Shown here: in pieces, positions 17,118-26,164 of the stretch
Layout: every line of letters begins with the position of its first letter
Numbering within the stretch: the first letter of the stretch is position 1
DNA from: Algiphilus sp.
GTDB taxonomy: Bacteria; Pseudomonadota; Gammaproteobacteria; Nevskiales; Nevskiaceae
Assembly: GCA_022763315.1 (NCBI GenBank)
Contig: JALEHA010000098.1
Location: 17,347 to 81,346 of the forward strand
DNA: 64,000 nt
Direction of reading: 5' to 3'
Program-made: the position numbers and the translations under genes
The notes under the pieces: generated by a model
Databases searched by the model: none
Told to the model about the DNA's origin: nothing
Seen by the model: only the letters and a program-made list of their open reading frames with translations

Positions 17118-17464
17118 GGCGTGCGCCACGGGGGACGCCGTGGGCGAGGGTGAAGACCAGCCACTGATCGACCCCATCGAGCAATGCCTGTGCGCCGAGG
17201 TGCGCGCTGGCGATCAGCCCGGCGAGCGCTTCTTCGCCAGCGGAAGCCGCCGTGGAGAACCGTACCGAGCCCCTGTACGGGTACTCGCGCGGAACATGGG
17301 CGGCGCGATGGTCCGCGGGGGCACTCCTGCTCGTCATCGGAGAGCCCATCGACGAGCTGCAGCGCGTCATCATCGCGCGGCGGCTGCTCGAAGCCCGCGC
17401 CTGAACCCCGCCGCTGCCGCTTGCGCTGCCCGGCAGCAGCCCCCCGCCCCCGGCGGCGCGTCAG
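17118..17464. other. Convergent intergenic stretch, no gene seen
   Basis: About 350 bp separate the carboxyltransferase stop from the convergent GST-like gene. Apart from the short hairpin at 17126-17143 I see no ribosome site with a credible frame and no strong terminator. Confidence 0.5.
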
Positions 17465-18226
17465 TCAGGCCGCGTAGGTCTTGTCGAGGTAGGCGACGAT
17501 GGCGGTCGACTCGAACATCTCGACGCCGGTGTTGGGATCGATCAGGTAGGGCACCTGCACGCGGCCGGTGCGCTCGAACAGGAGTTTGCGGTTGCGGGTG
17601 GTGGCGCCGGGCGCGTGCAACAGCCGGTCGCGGACCGCTGGCGGGCCCATGTCCGTCCAGCGGCCCTTCCCGGTGTTGCGCAGCAGGTAGGGCAGCTCCA
17701 GCTCGCAGAGGCGCTCGCGCACCGGAATGACGTTCGGGCTGCTCTCGAAGCTGAACAGCTCCAGCGGCTGGTCCGGCGCGCGCGAAGGCCGCGCCTTCCG
17801 GCCGTGCCCGTAGCGCACCGCGCTGGCGGCCAGGGAAGTGGCCACGGCCAGCCGCCGTCGCAGGCCGTGTGTGCCCGGCGCCGGGCGCTGATAGGTGGTG
17901 GCAAGGTAGTCGATGATGTCAGCGGACTCGTAGAGCTGGCGCCCGGTGTTGGGATCGACCAAGAACGGGAACTGCTGCCGGCCGCCGAGCTCTTCGCAGC
18001 GCGGGCGATAGCGCTGGCCGCCGACCGGGCAGGGCCGGATCAGTGCGTCCAGGTCGAATTCGGTCAGCGCCTCGCGCACCAGGCGGCAGAAGGGGCAAGC
18101 CTCGATGTCATAGAGCTCGAGGGGGTTTTTCGGCTGCCGCTGCGCCGGATGGAACGCGGCGGTGCCACGCCAGCCTCGCAGCGAGCTGGTGAGCGAGCTG
18201 GTGGTGAGATCGAATGCAGTAGCCAT
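17465..18226 (-). CDS. Tandem thioredoxin-fold / GST N-terminal domain protein
   Basis: A 253-residue protein made of two successive glutathione-S-transferase N-terminal (thioredoxin-fold) domains. Domain one, about residues 36-115, starts LELYDIEACPFCRLVREAL with a CPFC redox motif. It ends FPFLVDPNTGRQLYESADIIDYL. Domain two, about residues 160-250, repeats the plan (LELFSFESSPNVIPVRERL, then VPYLIDPNTGVEMFESTAIVAYL) but has SPNV in place of CPFC. The helical GST C-terminal domain is missing. Such proteins are predicted glutathione-dependent or glutaredoxin-like; the role is unknown. The gene stands alone between convergent and codirectional neighbours. Confidence 0.8.
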   Translation of the reverse strand: MATAFDLTTSSLTSSLRGWRGTAAFHPAQRQPKNPLELYDIEACPFCRLVREALTEFDLDALIRPCPVGGQRYRPRCEELGGRQQFPFLVDPNTGRQLYESADIIDYLATTYQRPAPGTHGLRRRLAVATSLAASAVRYGHGRKARPSRAPDQPLELFSFESSPNVIPVRERLCELELPYLLRNTGKGRWTDMGPPAVRDRLLHAPGATTRNRKLLFERTGRVQVPYLIDPNTGVEMFESTAIVAYLDKTYAA

Positions 18227-18352
18227 CTGGTTTCCTCCCCTGGGGCGCCGGCTCGTGAGCGAGCCCGACCGGCGGCCATACCGCAGCTTCGTGAGGGTCG
18301 ACCGCTCTCGCGTGCTACGTCAGGCGGTCGCCGCCTTCGCAATTGACATGGA

Positions 18353-18390
18353 ACAAAAAACCGGACGGCGCGCACGGGCGGCCGTCCGGT
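18353..18390 (-). terminator. Rho-independent terminator of the monooxygenase gene
   Basis: On the minus strand a perfect 10-bp stem, ACCGGACGGC/GCCGTCCGGT (18381-18390 and 18360-18369), with an 11-nt loop is followed by a run of T (TTTTTTG). It starts 19 bp after the stop codon at 18409. Confidence 0.85.
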
Positions 18391-18408
18391 CAGGCGCGTG
18401 AGAGTGGC

Positions 18409-19929
18409 TTAGGCGGCGAGCAGGCTGGCCACGCGTTGCACCGGCGACGCCGTCACGCGGCAATCATCGCGGTAGAAGCGCAGATAGCCATCGTGCAGAG
18501 TGCCATAGCGCAGGGCCGGCACATCGAGCAGGTAGTTCTGCAGGTTCTGCCAGGGCGGCTTGGTGCCCTGACGCGGCAGCCGGTCATCGGCACGGCGGAT
18601 GTAGCCGGAGTTGAGGTTGAGGAAGTTCTCCTCGGCCACGCAGCCTTCTTCGTCCTCGGGCACGATGCGCTCGGCGCCGAGTCGTTGCATCTCCTGAAGG
18701 ATCCGGACTACGAAGGCGTTGGCAATGTTCGCCTTGAGGGTCCAGGATGCATTGGTGTAGCCGAACACCAGCGCCAGGTTCGGCACGCCCTCGAGCATGA
18801 TGCCCTTGTACATCAGCTTGTCGTGCAGGTTCAGCACCTGGCCGTCGATGCGGTACTCGGCGCCCCCCAGCAGCTGCAGCTCCAGCCCGGTGGCGGTGAC
18901 GATGATGTCGGCCTCGAGCTCGGCCCCCGATTTCAGCCGGATGCCCGTTTCGGTGAAACTGTCGATGTGATCGGTGACGATCGAGGCCTTCTCCTCGCGC
19001 AGCGCCTGGAACAGGTCGCCTCTCGGCACGGCGCACATCCGTTCATCCCAGGGGTTGTAGTGCGGCTCGAAATGGCTGATGTCCACGTTGCCCCCCAGCT
19101 GCCTGCGCACGGCAGACAGCAGCACCCGGCGCATGGTCTTGGGCGCGCGGCGGCAGACGTCGAACACGGCACGCTGCAGCACCACGTTGCGTACGCGGGC
19201 CAGCCGATAGGTCAGCGCCTCGGGCAGGACCCGGCGCAGGTTCTCCGAGATCAGATCGCGCTCCGGAACCGACACCACGTAGCCGGGCGAGCGCTGCAGC
19301 ATGGTCACGTGCGCGGCCTTGTCGGTCATCGCTGGCACAAGGGTCACGGCAGTGGCGCCGCTGCCGATGACGACCACGCGCTTGCCGCTGTAGTCGTAGT
19401 TTTCCGGCCAGTGCTGGGGATGAATGACATCTCCCTTGAAGCGTTCGACGCCCGGTAGCGGTGGCGTGTAGCCGGCGTCGTACTTGTAATAGCCGGTGCA
19501 GCCGTAGACAAAGCGGGTCGTGAAGCTGACTTCCTCGGGTTCCAGCGTGTCCTCTCTGACCGCTGTCACGGTCCAGAGGTTGTCCTCGCTGGACCAGCTG
19601 GCCTCGGTGACCTTGTGTCCGAAGCGGATATCTCGGCGCACGTCGTACTCGTCGGCGGTATCCTCAATGTACTGGCGGATCGAGGGGCCGTCGGCCAGCA
19701 GCTTGGTGTCGGTCCACGGGCGGAAATCGTAACCGAGCGTGAGCATATCGGAATCGGAACGGATGCCGGGGTACTTGAACAGATCCCAGGTGCCGCCCGC
19801 GCGCTCGCGGCGCTCGATGATGCCCAGCTTGATGCCGGGAATGCTGGACTTCAGGTGACAGGCAGCACCAATCCCGGACAGCCCTGCACCGAGAATGATG
19901 ACGTCGAACTGGGCCTGGGCTTGTGGCAT
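18409..19929 (-). CDS. Flavin-containing monooxygenase, Baeyer-Villiger type
   Basis: A 506-residue class B flavoprotein monooxygenase. Features are the FAD site VIILGAGLSGIGAA, GGTWDLFKYPGIRSD-type substrate/FAD loop, the Baeyer-Villiger fingerprint FKGDVIHPQHW and the NADPH site VVVIGSGATAV. It would insert oxygen next to a ketone to give an ester or lactone, or oxygenate a heteroatom. The ATG at 19929 was chosen over a longer frame because it gives a compact N-terminus directly before the FAD site. It has its own promoter (19993-20022) and terminator (18353-18390), so it is monocistronic. The RND pump behind it is on the same strand but separate. Confidence 0.88.
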   Translation of the reverse strand: MPQAQAQFDVIILGAGLSGIGAACHLKSSIPGIKLGIIERRERAGGTWDLFKYPGIRSDSDMLTLGYDFRPWTDTKLLADGPSIRQYIEDTADEYDVRRDIRFGHKVTEASWSSEDNLWTVTAVREDTLEPEEVSFTTRFVYGCTGYYKYDAGYTPPLPGVERFKGDVIHPQHWPENYDYSGKRVVVIGSGATAVTLVPAMTDKAAHVTMLQRSPGYVVSVPERDLISENLRRVLPEALTYRLARVRNVVLQRAVFDVCRRAPKTMRRVLLSAVRRQLGGNVDISHFEPHYNPWDERMCAVPRGDLFQALREEKASIVTDHIDSFTETGIRLKSGAELEADIIVTATGLELQLLGGAEYRIDGQVLNLHDKLMYKGIMLEGVPNLALVFGYTNASWTLKANIANAFVVRILQEMQRLGAERIVPEDEEGCVAEENFLNLNSGYIRRADDRLPRQGTKPPWQNLQNYLLDVPALRYGTLHDGYLRFYRDDCRVTASPVQRVASLLAA

Positions 19930-19992
19930 TGGGCAATCTCCATCGAAAACGTCGTTTGACGCGAATGTTGGTCGCGAAAGTCTGGCTACGGA

Positions 19993-20022
19993 AGTATAGG
20001 CTACCCGTAGTGCGGAGTCCAA
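19993..20022 (-). promoter_or_regulatory. Putative promoter and inverted repeat before the monooxygenase
   Basis: On the minus strand TTGGAC (20017-20022), an 18-bp spacer and TATACT (19993-19998) form a reasonable sigma-70 promoter about 65 bp before the start at 19929. CTACGG (19986-19991) and CCGTAG (20005-20010) flank the -10 box as an inverted repeat, a possible operator. Confidence 0.5.
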
Positions 20023-20054
20023 CAACGCGCAAACCGTTGCAATGATGGGCTGGC

Positions 20055-23000
20055 TCAGGCGCCGCGTGACCACTCCGGGTGCTTGAGCGCCATGCGATAG
20101 TACAGAGGCGGCAGCAAGAGCAGAGTCAGCACCGTCGAGGCGATCGTGCCGAAGATCAGCGAAGTGGCGAGGCCCGCGAACATCGGGTCTCGGTAGAGCA
20201 CCAGCGTGCCGAGGATGACTGTCGCGGCCGTCAGCCCGATCGGCCGCAGGCGTACGCTGCCCGCCAGCTTCACCGCTTCCTCTAGAGAGTGCCCGCGGTG
20301 CTGGTAGTCATGTACGAAGTCGATGATCAGCAGGGAATTGCGGATCACCACGCCGGCCAGCGCAACGACCCCGATCATCGAGGCCATGCTGAAGGGAATG
20401 CCCAGCAGCCAGTGACCGGGGAAGATGCCGATCAGGCCGAATGGAATCGCCGTCATCGCCATCAGCGGCAGCGAGAACGAACGGTAGATTCCGACCATCA
20501 GCAGGTAGATGAGGACCAGTACCACGCCGTTGATCGCGCCCATCTCGCGCGCAGAGTCCAGCGTCAGGCGCATCTCGCCCTCCCAGAGCAGCTCGTAGCC
20601 GTCGATGGTGTCCGGAGGCTGGTCGAACAGGGTCAGATTGCCGGTTTGCAGCCGCGTGCCGGCCACTGAGCGTCCGTTGAGCGCGGGCTCCATGTCCATG
20701 ATGGCGAAGGCCGGCGCGCTGGCGGCCACCACGTTGCCGCCGACGTAGGTCACGCGCTCGTTGTCCTTTCGCAGGATGGGATGCTCGCGTGGACGTCGGA
20801 CCACGCGGACCAACTCGGAGAGCGGCACCGTCTCGCCCTGCGCGTTGCGCACCGTCACGCGGTCCAGCCCTTGCGGATTCACCTCGTGCTCGCGCGGCAC
20901 ATGCAGGCGGATCGGTACCGGATTGTGCTCGCCCGGAATGTGGGCCTGCGACACGACCATTCCGCCCAGTACCGCCCGCACGGTGAGCTCGACGTCCGCC
21001 GTGGTCACCCCCGACAGCAGCGCCTTCTCCTTATCCACGACCAGGTCGATCTGCTCGCGGTCCGCGGCCACCGTATCGAACACGTCCACCACGCCCCAGG
21101 TCTGACGGAACCGTGTCTTCACCGCCGCGGCCACCTCCCGCAGCGTGTCTTCGTCCTGGCCGTGGATGTTGGCCAGTACCACCGCCCGGGTCGGCGGACC
21201 CGGTGGCGCCTCCATGAAACGCACGTCCATTTGCGGATACCGCGCACGGATCGGGGCCGTCGCCTCGCGCAGCGCCTCGACGATGTGCATCGATGTGTCG
21301 CGGCGCTGCGACTCGTCGGCCAGCTTTACCCGGATCTCCGCCTGGTTCGGCCCTGCGCGCCGACCGCCGCCACTGACCTGGGACGAAAAATCGACCACAC
21401 CGGGGAGACCGACGTAGGTCAGATAATGGCTGACCTGCGGGTGGTGCCTGAGGACTTCACCGAACTCGCGGGCGACGCGGTCGGTTCGCTCGACCGTCGC
21501 GGTCTCCGGCAGGTCCAGGGTGATCGCGAAGCTGTTCTTGTCATCCTTGGGCATGATCGACAGCGGGACGCCGCCCGCGGAAACCGGACCGCCGGGGCCG
21601 CCGGGGCGCACGAACTGCCAGGCCGGCATCAGCGCAGACCCCAACAGGGCGACAAGAACCAGACGCACCACCCAGCGTCGCCGGCGGGTGTTGTGCATCA
21701 GCGGTGCAACCAGCCACTGATACCGCTGCCGCAGGATGCCGTCCCGCGCAGGTTCGACCGGCGCGTCACCCGTGTGCTGCGGCAGCCAGCGCACGCAGGC
21801 CCAGGGCACTACGGTGTAGGCGACCAGCAGCGAGAAGGCGATCGCCACGGCGACATTGAACGAGATCGGCGCGAAATAAGCCCCGTTCATGCCGGTCAGA
21901 AGCTGCAGGGCGGAAAAGACGAGCACGATGGTGATCGTCGCCGTGGTGGTCGGCTTGCCGATCTCGTGGGTGGCCAGCGCCGCGGCGCGCCGCCGATCCT
22001 GCACCCCCAGCTCGTAGTGGCGGTGGATGTTCTCCATCACCACGATGGCATCGTCGACCAGCATGCCCAGGGAGAGGATCAGCGCGAACAGCGAGATGCG
22101 GTTGATGGTGACGCCCGCCAGCATGTCCGCCGCCAGCGTGAGGCTCAGGACCAGCGGCACCACCAGGCAGACAATCAGCGCCTGGCGCAGGCCCAGAATC
22201 GGCACCAGCACGAGCAGCACCGCGCTGATCGCAATGGCCAGATCAAAGAGCAGCTTGTTGACTGTGTGGTTGGCCTCCTCGCCGTCGTTGCGGGTATTCA
22301 CGACGACCACATCCGACGGCACGAAGCGCGCCTGCATCCGCGCCACCAGATCGAGCACCTCGTCGGCGACGACAACGGCGTTGGTGCCTTGCTTCTTGGC
22401 GACGGAGATCGTCACCGAGGGCAGCTCTCCGTGCAGCTCGCGCCGGGCGAACCTTGGATCGGCCGCGCCGAAGGCCAGGCGCGTGAGGTGCTCTGGCTCC
22501 TCGGTGGGTCCGTCGACGACTTCGCCTATGTCCTCGACGTAGATGAGCCGGCCGTCGTGGGCGCCCAGAGGCAGGCGGCGGACCTCTTTCAGCGAGCGCA
22601 GCTGGCCCTTGAGATGCACACTGCGGTTCTGGCCCTCCTGCACCGAGTTGCCGATCACCGCGGACAGATTGCTCGCCTGCAGGACCGCGATGCCTTCCCG
22701 CAGTGTCAGGCCATAGGCCTGCATGCGCGCCGGGTCGAGGTCGAGGCGGATCTCGCGGGTGCGACCGCCATGGATATCGACCACCGACACTGCCGGCAGC
22801 GTGCTGAGGCGTTCGGCCATGCGCTCGGCGATCCGGCGCAGGGCATAGTCGTCGTAGCGCGCCGAAGCCAGCGAGACGGTGACGATGGGGACGTCGTCCA
22901 CATCGAGCTGCTGGACGGTGGGCTCCCGCGTTGCTGGCGGCAGGCTCTCGCGATTGGCGGCGACGCGCTGGCGCACGCGACTGATCGCGTCGTCCTCGTC

Positions 23001-23321
23001 GACACCCACATGGAACTGCAACTGGATCTGCCCCTTGCCAGGCATGGCGGTGCCGAAGCTGTGCTCTATGCCGGCGATCTCGCGCAGTCGCGCCTCCATC
23101 GGCGCCACGATCAGCCGCTCGACCTCCGCGGCCGTGCTGCCCGGCAGCTGCCAGCTGACCACGGCGCCCGGCACGTCAATCTGGGGGTTCTCCTCGCGCG
23201 GCGTGATCAGTGCCGAGAGGATGCCGAGCAGGAACACGGCCACCACGAACAGTGGCGTGAGCTTGGAATCGATCGATGCCGCGGCCAGCCGGCCGGCAAG
23301 GTTCAAGCGGGGCTCAGCCAC
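20055..23321 (-). CDS. RND-family efflux permease
   Basis: A 1088-residue inner-membrane RND transporter. It has the expected first membrane helix (LTPLFVVAVFLLGILSAL), large periplasmic loops, and the TM4 motif LSLGMLVDDAIVVMENIHRH with the Asp pair used in proton relay. A second helix bundle closes the protein (GVVLVLIYLLMVGIYRSF, then VVALAGVVIRNSLLIIDF). I place the start at GTG 23321, which has GGGAGG 5 bp upstream; an upstream TTG at 23351 is in frame but lacks this. It pairs with the adaptor gene 36 bp upstream to form a tripartite pump; no outer-membrane channel gene is present. Substrates might be lipophilic pathway intermediates, which is inference from context. Confidence 0.93.
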   Translation of the reverse strand: MAEPRLNLAGRLAAASIDSKLTPLFVVAVFLLGILSALITPREENPQIDVPGAVVSWQLPGSTAAEVERLIVAPMEARLREIAGIEHSFGTAMPGKGQIQLQFHVGVDEDDAISRVRQRVAANRESLPPATREPTVQQLDVDDVPIVTVSLASARYDDYALRRIAERMAERLSTLPAVSVVDIHGGRTREIRLDLDPARMQAYGLTLREGIAVLQASNLSAVIGNSVQEGQNRSVHLKGQLRSLKEVRRLPLGAHDGRLIYVEDIGEVVDGPTEEPEHLTRLAFGAADPRFARRELHGELPSVTISVAKKQGTNAVVVADEVLDLVARMQARFVPSDVVVVNTRNDGEEANHTVNKLLFDLAIAISAVLLVLVPILGLRQALIVCLVVPLVLSLTLAADMLAGVTINRISLFALILSLGMLVDDAIVVMENIHRHYELGVQDRRRAAALATHEIGKPTTTATITIVLVFSALQLLTGMNGAYFAPISFNVAVAIAFSLLVAYTVVPWACVRWLPQHTGDAPVEPARDGILRQRYQWLVAPLMHNTRRRRWVVRLVLVALLGSALMPAWQFVRPGGPGGPVSAGGVPLSIMPKDDKNSFAITLDLPETATVERTDRVAREFGEVLRHHPQVSHYLTYVGLPGVVDFSSQVSGGGRRAGPNQAEIRVKLADESQRRDTSMHIVEALREATAPIRARYPQMDVRFMEAPPGPPTRAVVLANIHGQDEDTLREVAAAVKTRFRQTWGVVDVFDTVAADREQIDLVVDKEKALLSGVTTADVELTVRAVLGGMVVSQAHIPGEHNPVPIRLHVPREHEVNPQGLDRVTVRNAQGETVPLSELVRVVRRPREHPILRKDNERVTYVGGNVVAASAPAFAIMDMEPALNGRSVAGTRLQTGNLTLFDQPPDTIDGYELLWEGEMRLTLDSAREMGAINGVVLVLIYLLMVGIYRSFSLPLMAMTAIPFGLIGIFPGHWLLGIPFSMASMIGVVALAGVVIRNSLLIIDFVHDYQHRGHSLEEAVKLAGSVRLRPIGLTAATVILGTLVLYRDPMFAGLATSLIFGTIASTVLTLLLLPPLYYRMALKHPEWSRGA

Positions 23322-23357
23322 CGGCGCCTCCCGGCGCGCGCGGCTGCGCAAAGGCCC

Positions 23358-24515
23358 TCACGAAGCCTCCGCCGCAGCGGTGACGAGATCGCCTTCGCGC
23401 ATCTGCTGCGGCGGCGCGAGCACAATGCGCTCGCCGGGATCCAGGCCGGCGCTGACGATCAGGCCCTGTCCGCTCGCTTCCTCGGTGCGCAACCAGCGGA
23501 AACGCACGCGCGCATTCTCATCCACTACATAAGCGCCGCGCACACCGCCGCGCTCCACCACCGCCGTCGCCGGCACGACGACCGCTTCGCGCGTACCAAC
23601 CGTAAACCGGGCGCGCCCGAACATGCCGGGCAGCAGCCCCTCGGCTTCCGGCAGCCGGATCTTCACCTCGAAGCGGCGGGTGACCGGGTCGCCTGAAGCC
23701 ACGCGTCGCTGGACCTCGCCCTGAAGGCGCTTCCTGCCCAGGGCGTCGATGCGCACCTGCACGGAATCACCGATCCGAATCGCGCTGATGGTCGACTCGG
23801 CCACTTGGGTCTCGAACAAGAGGATCGAGTCGGACTCCACTGTCAGCAGTGGCGTTCCCGGGGACGCCATGTCGCCGGCGCGTTGATGTCGCGCGACCAC
23901 CAGCCCGTCGATCGGGCTCAGGATGCGGACGTACTGTCGTTGAGCGCGCGCCCGCGCGAATTCTGCCTCGGCAGCGGCGAGCGCATCGCTGGCCAGCTGC
24001 AGCTGCAGCCGCGCCTTGCGCAGTCTGGCGCCGGAGACGGCGCCGCGCTCGTGCAGGGTCCGAGCGTCCTCGAGATCGCGCCGCGCGTCGTCCCTTGCGG
24101 CGCGCGCCTCGGCGAGGGCCGCATCCGCGGCGCGGATGGCGGCTTCGATGTCTCGCGCGTCCAGGGTGGCGAGACGCTGGCCCTTGCTCACCTGCTCTCC
24201 TTCGCGGACCTCGATTGCCCGGATGTAGGCAGCAACGCGCGAACCGATGTCCACACGCTCGTCCGAGACCACCGAGCCGGTGCCCGTATGAAACAGCGGC
24301 AGCTTCTGCGCAGTCACCACCGTCGTCGGCACGGGGAACGACCGGGGCGGGGGCGGCTCATGCGGCGCACGCTCGCCGCCGCAGGCCGCGGACAGCAAGG
24401 CCGCGCCCAGCAACGCCGCGCCCAGCAACGCCGCGCGCAACGAGCCGGCACGCCTGCCCGGCACCCACTCCGCGCGCTCCGCGGCGCGCAAGGGCGTCCC
24501 CGGCATCGGTGTCAT
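23358..24515 (-). CDS. RND efflux periplasmic adaptor lipoprotein
   Basis: A 385-residue membrane-fusion protein. The N-terminus is a lipoprotein signal ending in the lipobox LLSAAC, then a Pro-rich linker. The core has lipoyl and barrel-sandwich halves (VREGEQVSKGQRLATLD and RILSPIDGLVVARHQRAG) around a long coiled-coil hairpin rich in Ala, Glu and Arg. ATG 24515 was chosen because it begins the signal peptide. A 15-bp unit, cccagcaacgccgcg, is perfectly repeated at 24406-24420 and 24421-24435 and lengthens the hydrophobic core with an in-frame GAALL repeat. It is first in the two-gene operon with the permease. Confidence 0.9.
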   Translation of the reverse strand: MTPMPGTPLRAAERAEWVPGRRAGSLRAALLGAALLGAALLSAACGGERAPHEPPPPRSFPVPTTVVTAQKLPLFHTGTGSVVSDERVDIGSRVAAYIRAIEVREGEQVSKGQRLATLDARDIEAAIRAADAALAEARAARDDARRDLEDARTLHERGAVSGARLRKARLQLQLASDALAAAEAEFARARAQRQYVRILSPIDGLVVARHQRAGDMASPGTPLLTVESDSILLFETQVAESTISAIRIGDSVQVRIDALGRKRLQGEVQRRVASGDPVTRRFEVKIRLPEAEGLLPGMFGRARFTVGTREAVVVPATAVVERGGVRGAYVVDENARVRFRWLRTEEASGQGLIVSAGLDPGERIVLAPPQQMREGDLVTAAAEAS

Positions 24516-24842
24516 GCTTGAACGCTGCGTGTTCGCCGGCCGCCCCGAATCGGCCTGCGCCGGATCAATCGTCGCAATAGAATCCGCTCCTAACAGAAAG
24601 TTCGCTTGTGGTCGTGCGGTCGCGCACCTGCCGAACCGGCCGCAGCTATCGGCCCCGTTGACGGTGCCCTTGTATCCCCAGAACAACTTGGTTGACCCAG
24701 CAATGACATGGCGCGACCGCGCTGCGGCTGTTCGCCGTCAAAGCAGACGCCGAAAGATCAGGCAAGACTATCGAACATTTGTTTTGCGCGCCAGCGGGAA
24801 CGCGTCTTATGGCCGGCGGCCAACCGGGAGGCCCCGGGTGTG
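24516..24842. other. Upstream region of the efflux operon, no gene seen
   Basis: This stretch lies between the adaptor start and the IS481 remnant and should contain the pump promoter. One CTAACA half-site (24590-24595) resembles the TetR operator arm but has no partner arm. No coding region is convincing. Confidence 0.45.
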
Positions 24843-25330
24843 TCAGCTCACCAGCTCGATCACGGGAAGCCGGAGTCGGCTGACGGGTGGTTGATCGTGC
24901 AAGCTGGCATGAGGTCGGCGCCAGTTGTAGCGATGCAGCCAATATGGCAGATGGACCGCGCACTGGTCGAAGGGTGCGTAGGCGTACGCATAAGCCGACC
25001 CGCGCGATGCAGTACGGATAAGCCGCTCGACCTTGCCGTTGGTGAGGGGGGCATAGGCTTGGTGCGCACATGGCGGATGCCCAGGCTGCGGAGCAGCCGG
25101 GCAAGGCGTTGCGACTTGTGGCAGGCACCGTTCTCGGTCGTGACGCGCTCGATAGCGATGCCGAAGCGCCGGTAGTAGCCGACGGCCTGGATGAGCGCCC
25201 GACACGCGCTGCGGCCCGTTTCATCGGCATGCACGGTGCTCGGTGCCAGCCGGGAGGCATCGTCGACGGCGACGTGGACGTAGTCCCAGCCGGCACGACA
25301 AGAGCGTTCTGCCTGATGATCGCTGGTCAC
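24843..25330 (-). pseudogene. IS481-type transposase remnant
   Basis: On the minus strand the integrase core can be followed from HRVTSDHQ through RAGWDYVHVAVDDASRL to TENGACHKS and RSLGIRHVRTKP. At about 25050 the frame shifts, after which LTNGKVERLIRT and LPYWLHRYNWRRPHASL continue in another frame to the end. The second catalytic Asp reads Glu (TENGAC for TDNGAC). The first 110 or so residues, with the helix-turn-helix, are absent. It is the same family as the copies at 58842-60808 and the deleted element at 47880. It is dead. Confidence 0.82.
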
Positions 25331-26110
25331 GCGATGCTCCGGGGCCGACGAACTGCCGCCGAGCGGACTGCTGCGCACAGGCAGGGCCAAGATCCAGACA
25401 TACGTACTGCGCGAAGGCGCCCGGGCGCCGACCAGCGCAGTGTCCGCTGGCAGCGCCGGACCGCAAACCATCCTTCGCTCGCCGGCAGTTCACCAACCTG
25501 CTCTCCCGACCCGCGCCCCCATCCGTGAACGCGATTTCCGTCGTGTCGTATTCGGAAGTGCCTGAGGCCGCCCGCCGCGTGGACCGAAAGCACTAAGCAG
25601 CCTGATTATGTCTCTGCCTCAGCCGTCGCGCGCAGATGCCGCAAGAGCAGTTATTGCGCAACCGTCATGGCGAGGAGCGAAGCGACGCGGCTAGGGACAC
25701 GACCCGTCGGGATTGCCGCGCTCCCGCTGGTCGTTCGCAATGACGTACAAGGGGGCACTTTCCTGTAGCTGAGCGCGCGACATGATCAGGCTAAGCAGAG
25801 CCCCCGCTGCTGGCGTGCGTTGCCGGGGGCGATCCCGTCGTCGAGAACCAATGTCCGCACATGGCGCTGATGCCGGCCTGCCGCAAGCGTACTGGCTTTA
25901 CGGTGTGCTGCGGCTGGCATGGCTCGCGCTGCAATCTCTGCAGCGGCGAGCACCGGGCTTGGTCGATTGCTTTGCCGGTGTGCCGATGCGAGGCTGGTCG
26001 CACGACTTGCTGGACGCGGACGCAAGTCGCGGACGCTGCAGGCGCTCCAATTTCGGAAGACGACGGACGCCTCTGGGAGGGGCTGTCCGGCGCGGGGCCG
26101 CACACTGAGC
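25331..26110. other. Degraded intergenic DNA with one palindromic repeat
   Basis: No gene can be supported. Short open frames on both strands have no family resemblance. The only structured element is the palindromic repeat at 25663-25745. Confidence 0.5.
25663..25745. repeat. Palindromic intergenic repeat (MITE-like)
   Basis: An 83-bp unit with imperfect inverted ends. The left end reads CGTCATGGCGAGGAGCGAAG and the right end closes with TCGTTCGCAATGACG, the complement of CGTCATTGCGAACGA. The interior includes the AGCGACGCGG/CCGCGCTCCCGCT arms. Repeats of this kind, with CGTCATTGCGA ends, are scattered between genes in many bacteria. Confidence 0.6.
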
Positions 26111-26124
26111 CTAACACCTGTTAG
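26111..26124. promoter_or_regulatory. Third TetR-type operator CTAACA-N2-TGTTAG
   Basis: CTAACACCTGTTAG is a perfect 6+2+6 inverted repeat identical in both arms to the core at 5645-5658. It lies about 40 bp before the remains of an acyl-CoA dehydrogenase gene. The operator has outlived its gene. Confidence 0.6.
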
Positions 26125-26164
26125 AATCGTGGCGGCTCAGATCCATCTGCGACTAAGGACCGCT

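Noticed and set aside
20781..23696. A 971-codon open frame on the plus strand across the RND permease
   Set aside because: It is exactly antisense to a clear RND permease, its product is His/Arg/Gln-rich with no family, and such long antisense frames are usual in GC-rich coding DNA.
24590..24595. A CTAACA arm before the efflux operon as a fourth TetR operator
   Set aside because: There is no TGTTAG arm at the right distance; a six-base half-site is expected by chance.
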